From DASZHJ01 sp963735465 (GTDB lineage: Bacteria; Pseudomonadota; Alphaproteobacteria; ATCC43930; CGMCC-115725): DNA of 64,000 nt. The translations under genes and the position numbers were made by a program. Below the pieces are notes generated by a model. That model ran no database searches. It was not told where the DNA came from and saw only the letters and a program-made list of their open reading frames with translations. Shown in pieces: positions 1 through 7,874 of the stretch (the stretch's first letter is position 1; each line of letters starts with the position of its first letter). The stretch is from contig CAVTLA010000001.1 in the NCBI GenBank assembly GCA_963735465.1, positions 2,108,001 through 2,172,000 on the forward strand, given 5' to 3'.

Positions 1-96
1 GTCGCCGGGAATGCGCGGGAAGCGCGCCTCCAGCATGAGAATGCCGACAGCGGCGCCGTAGATCGCCTTGCCACCCCGCGCCTTGCGCTCCGTCAT
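1..96 (-). CDS. Aspartate/glutamate racemase family protein (5' fragment)
   Basis: Only the first 32 codons lie in the window; the gene runs off the left edge. The N-terminus contains KAIYGAAVGILMLEARFPR, a stretch I recognise from the aspartate/glutamate racemase family, where the YG..(I/V)GILMLE..FPRIPGD segment opens the first cofactor-independent racemase fold. The ATG at 94-96 has a good ribosome site (GAGGAG, about 6 bases upstream) and begins 10 bases after the stop of the thiamine-diphosphate enzyme, so it should be the last visible gene of the minus-strand catabolic operon. Being next to a D-amino-acid-dehydrogenase-like gene, a racemase of amino or hydroxy acids makes sense, but the substrate cannot be told. 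The active-site cysteines are outside the window. Confidence 0.6.
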   Translation of the reverse strand, partial: MTERKARGGKAIYGAAVGILMLEARFPRIPGD

Positions 97-106
97 CGCG
101 TTCTCC

Positions 107-1801
107 TCAGGCGACCCATTCGCTCACCGGCGCCCTCGCCTCGTGCAGCGGCTGGCAGATGACGTCGACGAGGGTGGGCTCGCCGCTCTCCACCGCGCGC
201 TTCAGCGTCTGCCGCAGCAGCGCCGGATCGTCCACGGTCCAGCTCTTGATGCCGAAGGCCGCGGCGACCTTGGCATGATCGGTGCGGGAGAAATCCACCG
301 AGAAGTACCGCTCGTTGAAGCCGCTCTTCTGCCCCGCCTTGATCCAGCCGTAGACGGAGTTGGAGATCACCACCATCGTGATCGGCACCTTGAGGCGGGT
401 GATGGTCTCCATCTCGCCGGCGGTGAAGCCGAAACTGCCGTCGCCCATGACGGCGACCGTCTTCGCCTGGGGCCGGCCGATATGGGCGCCCACCGCCGCC
501 GACATGGAATATCCGAGCGCCCCATGGGCGCGGTTGGAGATGAAGTGCCGGCCCGGCCGCTCGAACTCGTAGTAGGCGGAGAAATAGGGGCACGGCGTGC
601 CGGGATCGCAGACCACGACGGCATCCGGAGGCAGGACCGCCTGCAGATCCGCCACCACCCGCTCCGGCCGGATCGGCCGATCGGTGGATTGCGCCAGGGC
701 CTGGAACGCCGCGAATTTTTCTTGCTTCGCGCGCTTCACCGCCTCGGCGCCAAGCTCGCGCGGACCGCCGGGCTTCGGCGCGGACGCGAGGATGACGGCC
801 AGTGCTTCCAGTGCCAGGCGCGCATCGGCAACGATTGCGACGTCGGTGCGATATGTGGCGCCGATCACGCCGGGATCGGCATCGATGTGGATGATCGGCA
901 CCGCGCCCGGCGCCGGATAGCGCCAGCGCTCGGTGGTGACGGAGCCGGCGCGGCAGCCGATGAAGACCACGAGATCAGCGCGGTTGACGATGTCCCGGGT
1001 CGGCAGCGTGCCGCCGTTGCTGCCGACGACACCCACCGCGAGCGGATGTGTCTCGCCGATGCTGCCCTGGCCGCTGATGGTGGTGGCGACGGGCGCGCCG
1101 AGGCGCTCGGCGATCCCCTGCAGCGCCGCCTCGGCGCCGGCAATCACCACGCCGCCGCCGCAGATAAAGAGTGGCCGCTTCGCTTTGAGAAGCAGCTCCG
1201 CCGCCGCCGTCACCGTCGCGGGATCCGGCGCGGCGCGGTGCGCGGGATAGCGGCCATGCTCGGGATCGGCCCAGACCTCGGCGGCATCGACCGGCGCCTT
1301 CTGCACGTCGAAGGGAAAACCGAGATGGGCGGCGCCGGGCCGGCCGCTGGTCATCTCCTTGAACGCCGTGCGCAGCCATTTCGGCACGTCCTCGGCGCGG
1401 TCGATCACCTTGTTCCACTTGGTGAGGGGACGGAACAGGCTCTGCTGATCGAGCTCGGTGAGGGTGTACCGCCCGCGCGACGATACCGAGATGTCGGTGG
1501 TGACGGCGAGAATGGGGATCGAGGATTCATTCGCCTCGACGACGCCGGGGAGAATGTAGGTGGCGCCGCCGCCGCTCGGGCCCTCGCAGACGCCGACCTT
1601 GCCGGTGACGCGGGCGTAGGCGTCGGCCATGTAGGCGGCCGAGCGCTCGTCGCGGGTCAGGATATGCGTGATGCCGTGATCGAGACGATAGAGCGCGTCG
1701 TAGAACGGCAGGCTGGTGTCGCCGCAGAGACCGAAGATGTGCTTGACGCCATGGAGTTGCAGCATCCGCACGAAGGCTTCGGCGCCGTTGAGCTGATTCA
1801 T
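107..1801 (-). CDS. Thiamine diphosphate-dependent enzyme, acetolactate synthase-like
   Basis: A 564-residue protein with the three-domain plan of the acetolactate synthase / benzoylformate decarboxylase superfamily. The catalytic glutamate is E52, in TRDERSAAYMADAYARVTG. The central FAD/nucleotide-like domain holds RPLFICGGGVV at about 210, and the C-terminal cofactor domain has the thiamine diphosphate motif GDGSFGF starting at 453 and ending in the ISNS region near residue 480. Length is normal for the family. It probably condenses or decarboxylates a 2-oxo acid; it lacks an adjacent regulatory (ilvN-like) subunit, so it is unlikely to be the biosynthetic acetolactate synthase. It sits 31 bases after the flavoenzyme gene and 10 bases before the racemase, so the three are likely co-transcribed. 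Exact substrate is unknown. Confidence 0.85.
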   Translation of the reverse strand: MNQLNGAEAFVRMLQLHGVKHIFGLCGDTSLPFYDALYRLDHGITHILTRDERSAAYMADAYARVTGKVGVCEGPSGGGATYILPGVVEANESSIPILAVTTDISVSSRGRYTLTELDQQSLFRPLTKWNKVIDRAEDVPKWLRTAFKEMTSGRPGAAHLGFPFDVQKAPVDAAEVWADPEHGRYPAHRAAPDPATVTAAAELLLKAKRPLFICGGGVVIAGAEAALQGIAERLGAPVATTISGQGSIGETHPLAVGVVGSNGGTLPTRDIVNRADLVVFIGCRAGSVTTERWRYPAPGAVPIIHIDADPGVIGATYRTDVAIVADARLALEALAVILASAPKPGGPRELGAEAVKRAKQEKFAAFQALAQSTDRPIRPERVVADLQAVLPPDAVVVCDPGTPCPYFSAYYEFERPGRHFISNRAHGALGYSMSAAVGAHIGRPQAKTVAVMGDGSFGFTAGEMETITRLKVPITMVVISNSVYGWIKAGQKSGFNERYFSVDFSRTDHAKVAAAFGIKSWTVDDPALLRQTLKRAVESGEPTLVDVICQPLHEARAPVSEWVA

Positions 1802-1832
1802 CGCATTCCTCGCAACAACAAGAGGCCCGCGC

Positions 1833-3086
1833 TCACGCGAAGCGGCCGGCCCGGAACGGCGTCACGTCGATGGTGGGCGCGCGGCCGGTGACGAGATCCG
1901 CCACCACCTTGCCGGTCATGGGCGAGCCGATCATGCCCACATGGCCGTGGCCGAAAGCATAGATCACGTCAGGCGAATTCTTCGACGGCCCGATGCACGG
2001 CAGGGAATCCGGCAGGCTCGGCCGATGGCCCATCCATTGGGACAGACGCTCCTCGGGATAGTTCTCCCGCAGGCCCGGAAACAGCTTCCGTCCCTGCTCC
2101 AGCAGCATCCGCGCCCGGCGCCAGTTCGGCGCCGCGTGCAGCCCGGCGAGTTCCACGGTACCGGCGAAGCGCAGGCCGGTCTCCATGGGCGTCGCCACGT
2201 ATTTCCCCTCCGCATCGGAGATGGGAAGACGCGGTGCCACCTCGGGATCGCGGATCATGATGTGATAGCCGCGCTCCGTCTCCAGCGGCACCGTGTCGCC
2301 GGCCGCCGCCGCCAGCGGCTTCGACCAGGCGCCCGCCGCCACGACGGCTGCCTCGCAGGCGACGTCGCCGTGATCGGTGCGGACCGCCTTCAGACGCTTG
2401 CCATCGAAAGTGAACCCGAGCGCTTTCGCATGCTGGAGCTTGCCGCCGTTGCGCATGACCGCCGCGGCGAGGCTCTGCACCAGGCGGTGGGGATTGCCGA
2501 TATGGCCGTTCTCTTCCATGAAAACGCCGCGGGTGAAATCGCGGGAGAGCGTCGGCTCGTGCTGGCGAAGCTGATCCGCATCGAGCACCGTCAGCGCCAC
2601 GCCGTTGTCCCGGCGCAGCTTCCAGGCGTAGGCGTCCTTGGCGTAGCTCGCCTCGGAGCGATAGACCACGAGATGCCCCTGGCGATGGATGAGATCCTCG
2701 GCGCCGGCGTCTTTCACCAGCGGCTGCAGCATCGCCAGCGTCGGGCCGAGCAGCGCCCGCAGCGCCCGCGCCTGGGCCTCGACGCGCTCGGGCGTTCCGG
2801 CGCGAAGAAATCGGACCAGCCACGGCGCGATCGCCGGCAGATAGCTCCAGCGGATCGCCAGCGGCCCCATCGGGTCCATCAGCCAGCGCGGCACGTTCCA
2901 GACCATGCCCGGCATCGACATCGGCACCACGGAGGTGCCGTTGAGGCAGCCGGCATTGCCGAAGGAGGTGCCCTCGCCGGGATTGCCCGGATCGAGGACG
3001 ATCACGTCGTGCCCGTCCCGCTGCAGCCAGCTCGCGGCGGAGATGCCGACCATGCCGGCGCCGATGACCGCGACGGTCTTGCCCAA
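1833..3086 (-). CDS. FAD-dependent D-amino-acid-dehydrogenase-like oxidoreductase (DadA family)
   Basis: From a TTG at 3084-3086 this gives 417 residues, the usual DadA length. The dinucleotide-binding GAGMVG motif falls at residues 9-14, right after the start, followed by the acidic VLDPG end of beta-2. Further family signs are GTSFGNAGCLNG after the Rossmann fold and the C-terminal GHGHVGMIGSPMTGK segment that closes over FAD. I chose TTG because a strong GGGGGAGGG ribosome site lies just 5' of it and because longer starts read back into the livM end with no family match. It likely oxidises a D- or imino acid to the 2-oxo acid and passes electrons to the quinone pool. The start is 14 bases after livM, implying one transcript with the importer. 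Confidence 0.85.
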   Translation of the reverse strand: MGKTVAVIGAGMVGISAASWLQRDGHDVIVLDPGNPGEGTSFGNAGCLNGTSVVPMSMPGMVWNVPRWLMDPMGPLAIRWSYLPAIAPWLVRFLRAGTPERVEAQARALRALLGPTLAMLQPLVKDAGAEDLIHRQGHLVVYRSEASYAKDAYAWKLRRDNGVALTVLDADQLRQHEPTLSRDFTRGVFMEENGHIGNPHRLVQSLAAAVMRNGGKLQHAKALGFTFDGKRLKAVRTDHGDVACEAAVVAAGAWSKPLAAAAGDTVPLETERGYHIMIRDPEVAPRLPISDAEGKYVATPMETGLRFAGTVELAGLHAAPNWRRARMLLEQGRKLFPGLRENYPEERLSQWMGHRPSLPDSLPCIGPSKNSPDVIYAFGHGHVGMIGSPMTGKVVADLVTGRAPTIDVTPFRAGRFA

Positions 3087-3099
3087 TATTCCCTCCCCC

Positions 3100-4071
3100 T
3101 CAGGACGCCGCGGCGCCGGTTCGGGCCCCACGAAACTTCTGATAAGCCTCGGCGCAGAGCGCCGCAAGGCCGCCCATGTAGGTCCGCATCAGGGCGATCA
3201 CGACCAGGGCGAAGAACACCATGTCCCACTCTCCATACCGTTGGAGGTAGGTGAGAATGATATGGATCGGCGCCGCCCCCACCAGAGGACCCGCGAAGGA
3301 GCCGAGCCCGCCCACGACCACCATGATGATGAGCTTCGCCATCTCGCTGAAATCAGCCATCTGCGGGCTCAGCACCTTGATGAAGTGGGCGTAGAACACG
3401 CCGGCGAGCCCGGCAATGGCGCTGGTGAGGGTGAACACCATCACCTTGACCCCTGTCGTGTCGACACCGAGGGTTTCGGCGCGGAGCTCGTCGTCCTTGA
3501 TCGCGCGCATGAAGTAGCCCAGCGGCGAGCGCACCAGCACGTACATGCCCAGGACGGTGACCGCCGCCAGGGCCAGGAAGGTGTAGTAGTAGCGCACGGG
3601 ATCTACGGTGCTGTAGAGCGACGGTACGCTGAGGCCGAGCTCGCCGCGGGTGATGGGATAGGCTGCGGTCAGCAGGATATGGATCGTCTCCGCGAAGGCC
3701 CAGGTGGCGATCGCGAGGTAGATCGCGCGCATGCGCAGCACCATGCGGCCGAGCGCGTAGCCGAAGGCTCCCGTCACCAGCACGCCCAGGACCATGCCGA
3801 TGCCGATCGGCAGGTGGTAATAGCGCGCCACCAGCCCGGTGGTGTAGGCGCCGAGCGCCGCGAAGCTCTGATGGGCCAGGGAGAACTGGCCAGTCATGCC
3901 CGCGAGCAGGTTCCAGCTCGCCGCCAGGATCGTGTAGTAGAGACCCAGCGTATAGACGTAGAGGCTGTAGCTGCCGCTCACCACCGGCAGCAGCGCCAGC
4001 ACGATCAGCAGCGGCAGCCCCACCAGGGCGACGCGACGCCAATCCACGAGGGCGAAGGACTGGCGCATCAT
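3100..4071 (-). CDS. livM: Branched-chain amino acid-type ABC transporter permease (LivM)
   Basis: A 323-residue inner-membrane permease of the high-affinity amino acid transporter type. Hydrophobic segments run through nearly the whole chain. Family signatures include LAASWNLLAGMTGQFSLAHQ near the N-terminus, the SPLGYFMRAIKDDELRAETLG cytoplasmic loop that contacts the ATPases (around residues 190-210), and IIMVVVGGLGSFAGPLVGA near the C-terminus. The ATG at 4069-4071 overlaps the livF stop as ATGATG/TGA, so it is translationally coupled; another ATG 12 bases upstream (4083) is possible. It forms a heterodimer with LivH. Uptake of amides, hydroxy acids or aromatic acids rather than leucine is equally possible in this catabolic operon. 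Confidence 0.9.
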   Translation of the reverse strand: MMRQSFALVDWRRVALVGLPLLIVLALLPVVSGSYSLYVYTLGLYYTILAASWNLLAGMTGQFSLAHQSFAALGAYTTGLVARYYHLPIGIGMVLGVLVTGAFGYALGRMVLRMRAIYLAIATWAFAETIHILLTAAYPITRGELGLSVPSLYSTVDPVRYYYTFLALAAVTVLGMYVLVRSPLGYFMRAIKDDELRAETLGVDTTGVKVMVFTLTSAIAGLAGVFYAHFIKVLSPQMADFSEMAKLIIMVVVGGLGSFAGPLVGAAPIHIILTYLQRYGEWDMVFFALVVIALMRTYMGGLAALCAEAYQKFRGARTGAAAS

Positions 4072-4808
4072 CCCAGCAAGCACTCCTGAATGAGAGCCGC
4101 GATGCGCTGGGAGCCGAACTCCTGCGCCGGCCCCTCCGCCTTGATGCGCCCGAGATTGACCATGTAGATGTGATCGGCGTGCGGCACCGCGTCCTCGATG
4201 TTCTGGTCCACCAGCAGGATCGTGGTGCCGATGCTGGTGCGGGCGGTCTGCAGCAGCGCATAGACCTGGTCCACAAGATTGGGCGCCAGTCCCGCTGTCG
4301 GCTCGTCCACCAGCATCAAGGTCGGATCCGTCATCATCTCCCGCGCCACCGAGAGCATGCGGCCCTGCCCGCCGCTGAGCTCGCCCGCCCGCGTGCGCCG
4401 GCGCCCGGCGAGCACGGGAAAGATCTCGTAGACCTTGTCGATTTGCCGCTTGAGGCGTGGCTTGTCGCGGCGGAAGATCCAGCCGCCCATGCGCAGGTTC
4501 TCCTCCACCGTCAGCTGGGGGAAGGTGTTGATCTCCTGCGGCACGTAGCTGATGCCGCGCGCCTTGATGTCGGAGGGATCGAGACGCTCGATGGGATCGC
4601 CCAGGAATCGGATCGTACCGGCGTGAGGCTTGAGGAAACCGAAGATCGCCCGCAGCAAGGTCGACTTACCGGCGCCATTCGGACCGATGACAAGAGTGAG
4701 GCTGCCGGCGCGCACGCCCAGCGACAGGCCCTGCAGGATGTCGATGCCGCTCTGATAGGCGGCATGCACGCCGTCGACCGCGAGGATGGTGGTGTCGACG
4801 GTGCTCAC
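4068..4808 (-). CDS. livF: Branched-chain amino acid-type ABC transporter ATP-binding protein (LivF)
   Basis: A 246-residue cytoplasmic ATPase. Walker A is GPNGAGKST (about residues 43-51), the signature is LSGGQ (about 143), and Walker B is LMLVDEPTAGLAP (about 163), followed by the H-loop position occupied by D/Q in LLVDQNIEDA, as is normal for LivF. The reading frame continues far upstream of the true start into livG, but the GTG at 4806-4808 overlaps the livG stop as GTGA and begins exactly where LivF homology does. The lack of the long LivG-type insertion separates it from its partner. It pairs with LivG to energise LivH/LivM. Confidence 0.9.
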   Translation of the reverse strand: MSTVDTTILAVDGVHAAYQSGIDILQGLSLGVRAGSLTLVIGPNGAGKSTLLRAIFGFLKPHAGTIRFLGDPIERLDPSDIKARGISYVPQEINTFPQLTVEENLRMGGWIFRRDKPRLKRQIDKVYEIFPVLAGRRRTRAGELSGGQGRMLSVAREMMTDPTLMLVDEPTAGLAPNLVDQVYALLQTARTSIGTTILLVDQNIEDAVPHADHIYMVNLGRIKAEGPAQEFGSQRIAALIQECLLG

Positions 4809-5548
4809 GCGAAGGCCTTGCCGAGATAGGCCGAGACGACCGTCGCGTTCGCCGCCACCTCGTCGAGGGTCCCCTCGGTCACGATGCGGCCGTCGATCAT
4901 GACCGTCACCTTGTCGCAGAGCCGGCGCATCACGGCCATCTCGTGGCTGACGATCAGGAAGGTGATCCCGCGCGTTCTGTTCGCGTGCCGGATCAAGTCG
5001 ATGATCGCGTCCTTGATCACGGGATTGATGCCGGCGAAGGGCTCGTCCAGCACGTAGCACTTGAGGTCCGGCACCATGAAGCCGCAGGCCACCTGCAGCA
5101 GCGCGCGCTGCCCGCCGGAGAGTCGCTTCGCCGGCTGGTCGGCGAGGCGGTCCAGGGTGGTGACGGTGAGGAATTCCTCGGCGCGCCGGAGGCCCTCCGC
5201 CATGCCGCCACCGCTGGCGCGCGTGAGATAGGGCAGCAGCAAATTCTCCCGCACGCTGAGGGTCCCGAAGATGCGGCAGACCTGGAAGGTGCGCAGCAGG
5301 CCCTGGTGCGCGATCTCGTGCGGGCTGAGGCCGGCGATGCTCTTGCCGTCCATGCGGATGTCGCCGGCGTCGGGGGGATAGATGCCGGTGATGAGATTGG
5401 CCAGCGTAGTCTTGCCGGCGCCGTTGGGGCCGATGAGGCCGCGGATCTCACCCGCCGGCACCGAGAGGCTCACATGATTGGTGGCGACGAGGCCGCCGAA
5501 GCGCATGACGAGATCGTCGGTCTCGATCAGCGCCGGCGTCGCGCTCAT
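4805..5548 (-). CDS. livG: Branched-chain amino acid-type ABC transporter ATP-binding protein (LivG)
   Basis: A 247-residue ATPase subunit. It opens with LIETDDLVMRFGGLVATNHVS, the classic LivG start in which the FGG.VA.N/D pattern precedes the ATP site; Walker A is GPNGAGKTT, the signature is LSGGQRALLQVA and Walker B is CYVLDEPFAGINPV, followed by LIVSHEM with the switch histidine. The ATG at 5546-5548 overlaps the livH stop as ATGA. The signature LSGGQRALLQVACGFM is a common variant in importers of non-branched acids. Together with LivF it forms the asymmetric ATPase pair of this importer. Confidence 0.9.
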   Translation of the reverse strand: MSATPALIETDDLVMRFGGLVATNHVSLSVPAGEIRGLIGPNGAGKTTLANLITGIYPPDAGDIRMDGKSIAGLSPHEIAHQGLLRTFQVCRIFGTLSVRENLLLPYLTRASGGGMAEGLRRAEEFLTVTTLDRLADQPAKRLSGGQRALLQVACGFMVPDLKCYVLDEPFAGINPVIKDAIIDLIRHANRTRGITFLIVSHEMAVMRRLCDKVTVMIDGRIVTEGTLDEVAANATVVSAYLGKAFA

Positions 5549-6438
5549 GCCGCCCGCCCGCGCTCGCCGAAGAGACCCGTGGGCTTGATCAGCAGCACCA
5601 GCAGGACCAGGAGGAAGCCGTAGATGTTCTGGTAGGGCGAGGAGATGAAGGCGGCTCCGAGGGATTCGACGACGCCCAGCAGTACGCCGGCGATGAGGGC
5701 GCCGGGGATCGAGCCGAGGCCGCCGATGACGATGATCTCGAAGCCCTTCACCGTCGTGACGACGCCGTTGGTGGGAAACACCAGGAAGACCGGCGCCAGC
5801 ACCGCGCCGGCGACGCCCGCCAGCGCCACGCCGATGCCGAAGGCGATCTGGTCGAGGCGAAGGATGTCGACCCCTGCGGTCTGCGCGCCGATCCGGCTTT
5901 GCGAGGCGGCGCGAAGCGCAAGCCCGTACCAGGTCCGCTTGAGGATGAAATAGAAGAGCCCGAGAGCCGCGATCGCGCAGAGGAAGGCGGCGACGCGGGA
6001 GCCCGCCACCGGCAAGGGACCGATCATCACCGTCGGCAGGTTGGAGCCGGGCGTGTACTGGTTCGGCCCCGCGATCCCGGTGGCGAGATTCCGCAGCAGC
6101 AGCAGCAGCGCGATGGTGACGACGGTGGCGTATTCGTCCTTGCGCTCCAGGGCCTGGCGGAACATCGGCTTGATCAGGATCGGCTCCAGCACCGCCCCCA
6201 GCAGGAACACACCCGCCGCCGAGATCGGCAGCGCCACCCACCAGAGATCGGGACCGAGCCAGGCCGCCACCAGCACGTACTGCAGGTAGCTGCCCATCAT
6301 GTAGAACTCGCCCATCGCCCAGTTGATCATCTTGACGATGCTGTAGATGAAGGTGATGCCGAGCGCCATGAGGGCGTAGAGCACGCCGATCATGATGCCC
6401 GCCAGCAAGGTCTGGACGAACAGCTCAGTCGTGAACAT
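5545..6438 (-). CDS. livH: Branched-chain amino acid-type ABC transporter permease (LivH)
   Basis: A 297-residue integral membrane permease. It has the expected N-terminal TLLAGIMIGVLYALMALGITFIYSIVKMINWAMGEFYMMG pattern (residues about 10-50), the cytoplasmic coupling loop with GLALRAASQSRIGAQTAGVDI around 175-195, and the KGFEIIVIGGLGSIPGALIAG segment near 225-250. The C-terminus ends in the LIKPTGLFGERGR motif typical of LivH. It is 78 bases downstream of the binding-protein gene and its stop overlaps livG. It should pair with LivM to form the translocation path. Confidence 0.9.
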   Translation of the reverse strand: MFTTELFVQTLLAGIMIGVLYALMALGITFIYSIVKMINWAMGEFYMMGSYLQYVLVAAWLGPDLWWVALPISAAGVFLLGAVLEPILIKPMFRQALERKDEYATVVTIALLLLLRNLATGIAGPNQYTPGSNLPTVMIGPLPVAGSRVAAFLCAIAALGLFYFILKRTWYGLALRAASQSRIGAQTAGVDILRLDQIAFGIGVALAGVAGAVLAPVFLVFPTNGVVTTVKGFEIIVIGGLGSIPGALIAGVLLGVVESLGAAFISSPYQNIYGFLLVLLVLLIKPTGLFGERGRAA

Positions 6439-6516
6439 GCGCCTCGGCCGCCCGATCGCGCGGGCCGCTCTCCCTCACCTCGCCGGCACGGTCCTCATTT
6501 CCGGCGCGCCGCACCG

Positions 6517-7716
6517 TCAATGCTTGGTGCCGACGTGCTCCAGGACGATGTCGGCCTCGCGCCAGTCCTGTTCGGGCTTGGTGTAGTGGATGATCAGCAT
6601 CGGCGGCGCCCAATTGTGCCAATAGGCGCCCTCGGCCTCGGGGAAGGTGACGGGGCTGTCGGCCCAGGTCTTGAACGTGCCGGTCTTCAGCGCCTTCACG
6701 ATCGCCTTGGGATCGGTGCTCTTCGCCTGGTTCGCCGCCTCGGCCAGGATCATCACGTCGCCGAATCCGTTCATGGAGGAATAGATCGGCGGCTCGTTGT
6801 ATTTGGCCACATAGGCCTTGGCGAACCATTCTCCGATGTCGGACAGCTTCTGCTTCGGCGAGTAGTAGGCGATGAAATAGAGGCCGCTGCCGTCCTTCGG
6901 ATGCAGCTTCCAGTACTGCGGGCGCACCGGCGCATCGTAGGAGATGATCATCGGCGTCGCCGGCAGGATGCCCACCGTCTCGGCCTGATCGATCATCAGG
7001 TCCACGGGCGCGCCGACGCCGATGTTGATGACAAGATCCGGCTTGAACGCCTTCACCTGCAGGAGCTGCGGCGTCAAGTCGGTGGCGGCGTGATCGAAGG
7101 TGATCTTCTGCAGCTCGAGACCGGCCTTGGTCTTGGCGTTCTGCTGCTCCATCTCCTCGGTGATGCCGATACCGTAGTCGGTGGTCTCGGCGACCAGGGA
7201 AATGCGCTTGTAGCCCATCTTCTTTGTGAACTCGAGAAAGGTCTCGACCCGGATCGGGTCGATCGCGTGGGTGCGGAAGGCGACCTCGTAGTGCTTCGCG
7301 GTGATGTCCGCCGCCGAGGCCTGGGTTCCGAGGGTGGGAACGCCCAGCTCGTTGGCGACCTCGTTCACGGCGATGTTGACGGAGCTGTGGAAGAAGCCGG
7401 TGACGCCGATCACCTTGTCCTCGCTGGCGAGCTTGCGGTAGCCGGCGATGCCGGATTCCGTGCGGCCCTGGCTGTCCTGCACCACCAGCTCGATCTTGCG
7501 GCCGTTGATCACGCCGCCCATCACGGTGTTGACGTATTCGACGGCGAGCTCGCCGCCGCGGCGGATGAGCTGCCCGGCGGCGGGATCGCCCGGCGGCGAC
7601 AGCGGGATCTCCAGACCGATCTTCACTGTGTCGTCCGCCGCCCGCAGAGTGCCAGGCGCTCCCGTAAGCACGAGAGCCGCAGCCGCGCCGACGGCAAGCA
7701 CGATCGATTTCATCAT
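6517..7716 (-). CDS. ABC transporter substrate-binding protein, LivK/Peripla_BP_6 type
   Basis: A 399-residue secreted protein. The chosen ATG (7714-7716) is followed by a Sec signal: MMKSIVLAVGAAAALVLTG, a hydrophobic core, then cleavage near LRA-ADD at about residue 27. The mature part begins DTVKIGLEIPLSPPGDPAAG, the normal first strand of the leucine/amide-binding fold, and contains the hinge-like SLVAETTDYGIG region. A GGGGAC sequence precedes the start. Longer starts would put 45 charged residues before the signal and are unlikely. It delivers the ligand to the LivHGFM importer encoded immediately downstream. The unusual PLSPPGDP start of the pocket suggests a ligand other than leucine, but I cannot name it. 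Confidence 0.88.
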   Translation of the reverse strand: MMKSIVLAVGAAAALVLTGAPGTLRAADDTVKIGLEIPLSPPGDPAAGQLIRRGGELAVEYVNTVMGGVINGRKIELVVQDSQGRTESGIAGYRKLASEDKVIGVTGFFHSSVNIAVNEVANELGVPTLGTQASAADITAKHYEVAFRTHAIDPIRVETFLEFTKKMGYKRISLVAETTDYGIGITEEMEQQNAKTKAGLELQKITFDHAATDLTPQLLQVKAFKPDLVINIGVGAPVDLMIDQAETVGILPATPMIISYDAPVRPQYWKLHPKDGSGLYFIAYYSPKQKLSDIGEWFAKAYVAKYNEPPIYSSMNGFGDVMILAEAANQAKSTDPKAIVKALKTGTFKTWADSPVTFPEAEGAYWHNWAPPMLIIHYTKPEQDWREADIVLEHVGTKH

Positions 7717-7810
7717 CAGTCCCCACATCTTGTGATGGTAAGGCCCGGATCGGACCTTCCGGAAGCTAGCCAACGCCCCGAATTTTCTGACAATAGCAAC
7801 GGTATACAGT

Positions 7811-7854
7811 CCCGCCAAGGCATGGCCGTGCCGCCTCCTTGGGCGGGCCATGCC
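7811..7854 (-). promoter_or_regulatory. Two overlapping, mutually exclusive hairpins before the binding-protein gene
   Basis: Seen directly: a perfect 9-bp inverted repeat GGCATGGCC/GGCCATGCC (7819-7827 and 7846-7854) interlaces with CCCGCCAAGG/CCTTGGGCGGG (7811-7820 and 7837-7847, one bulged G). The arms overlap by two bases on each side, so only one stem can form at a time in RNA. They lie between the acyl-CoA ligase stop (7875) and the importer operon start (7716). They may act as a terminator/attenuator pair or as a protein operator; there is no T tract after either stem. Confidence 0.45.
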
Positions 7855-7874
7855 ACTTCCCTAAGCAATAGATC

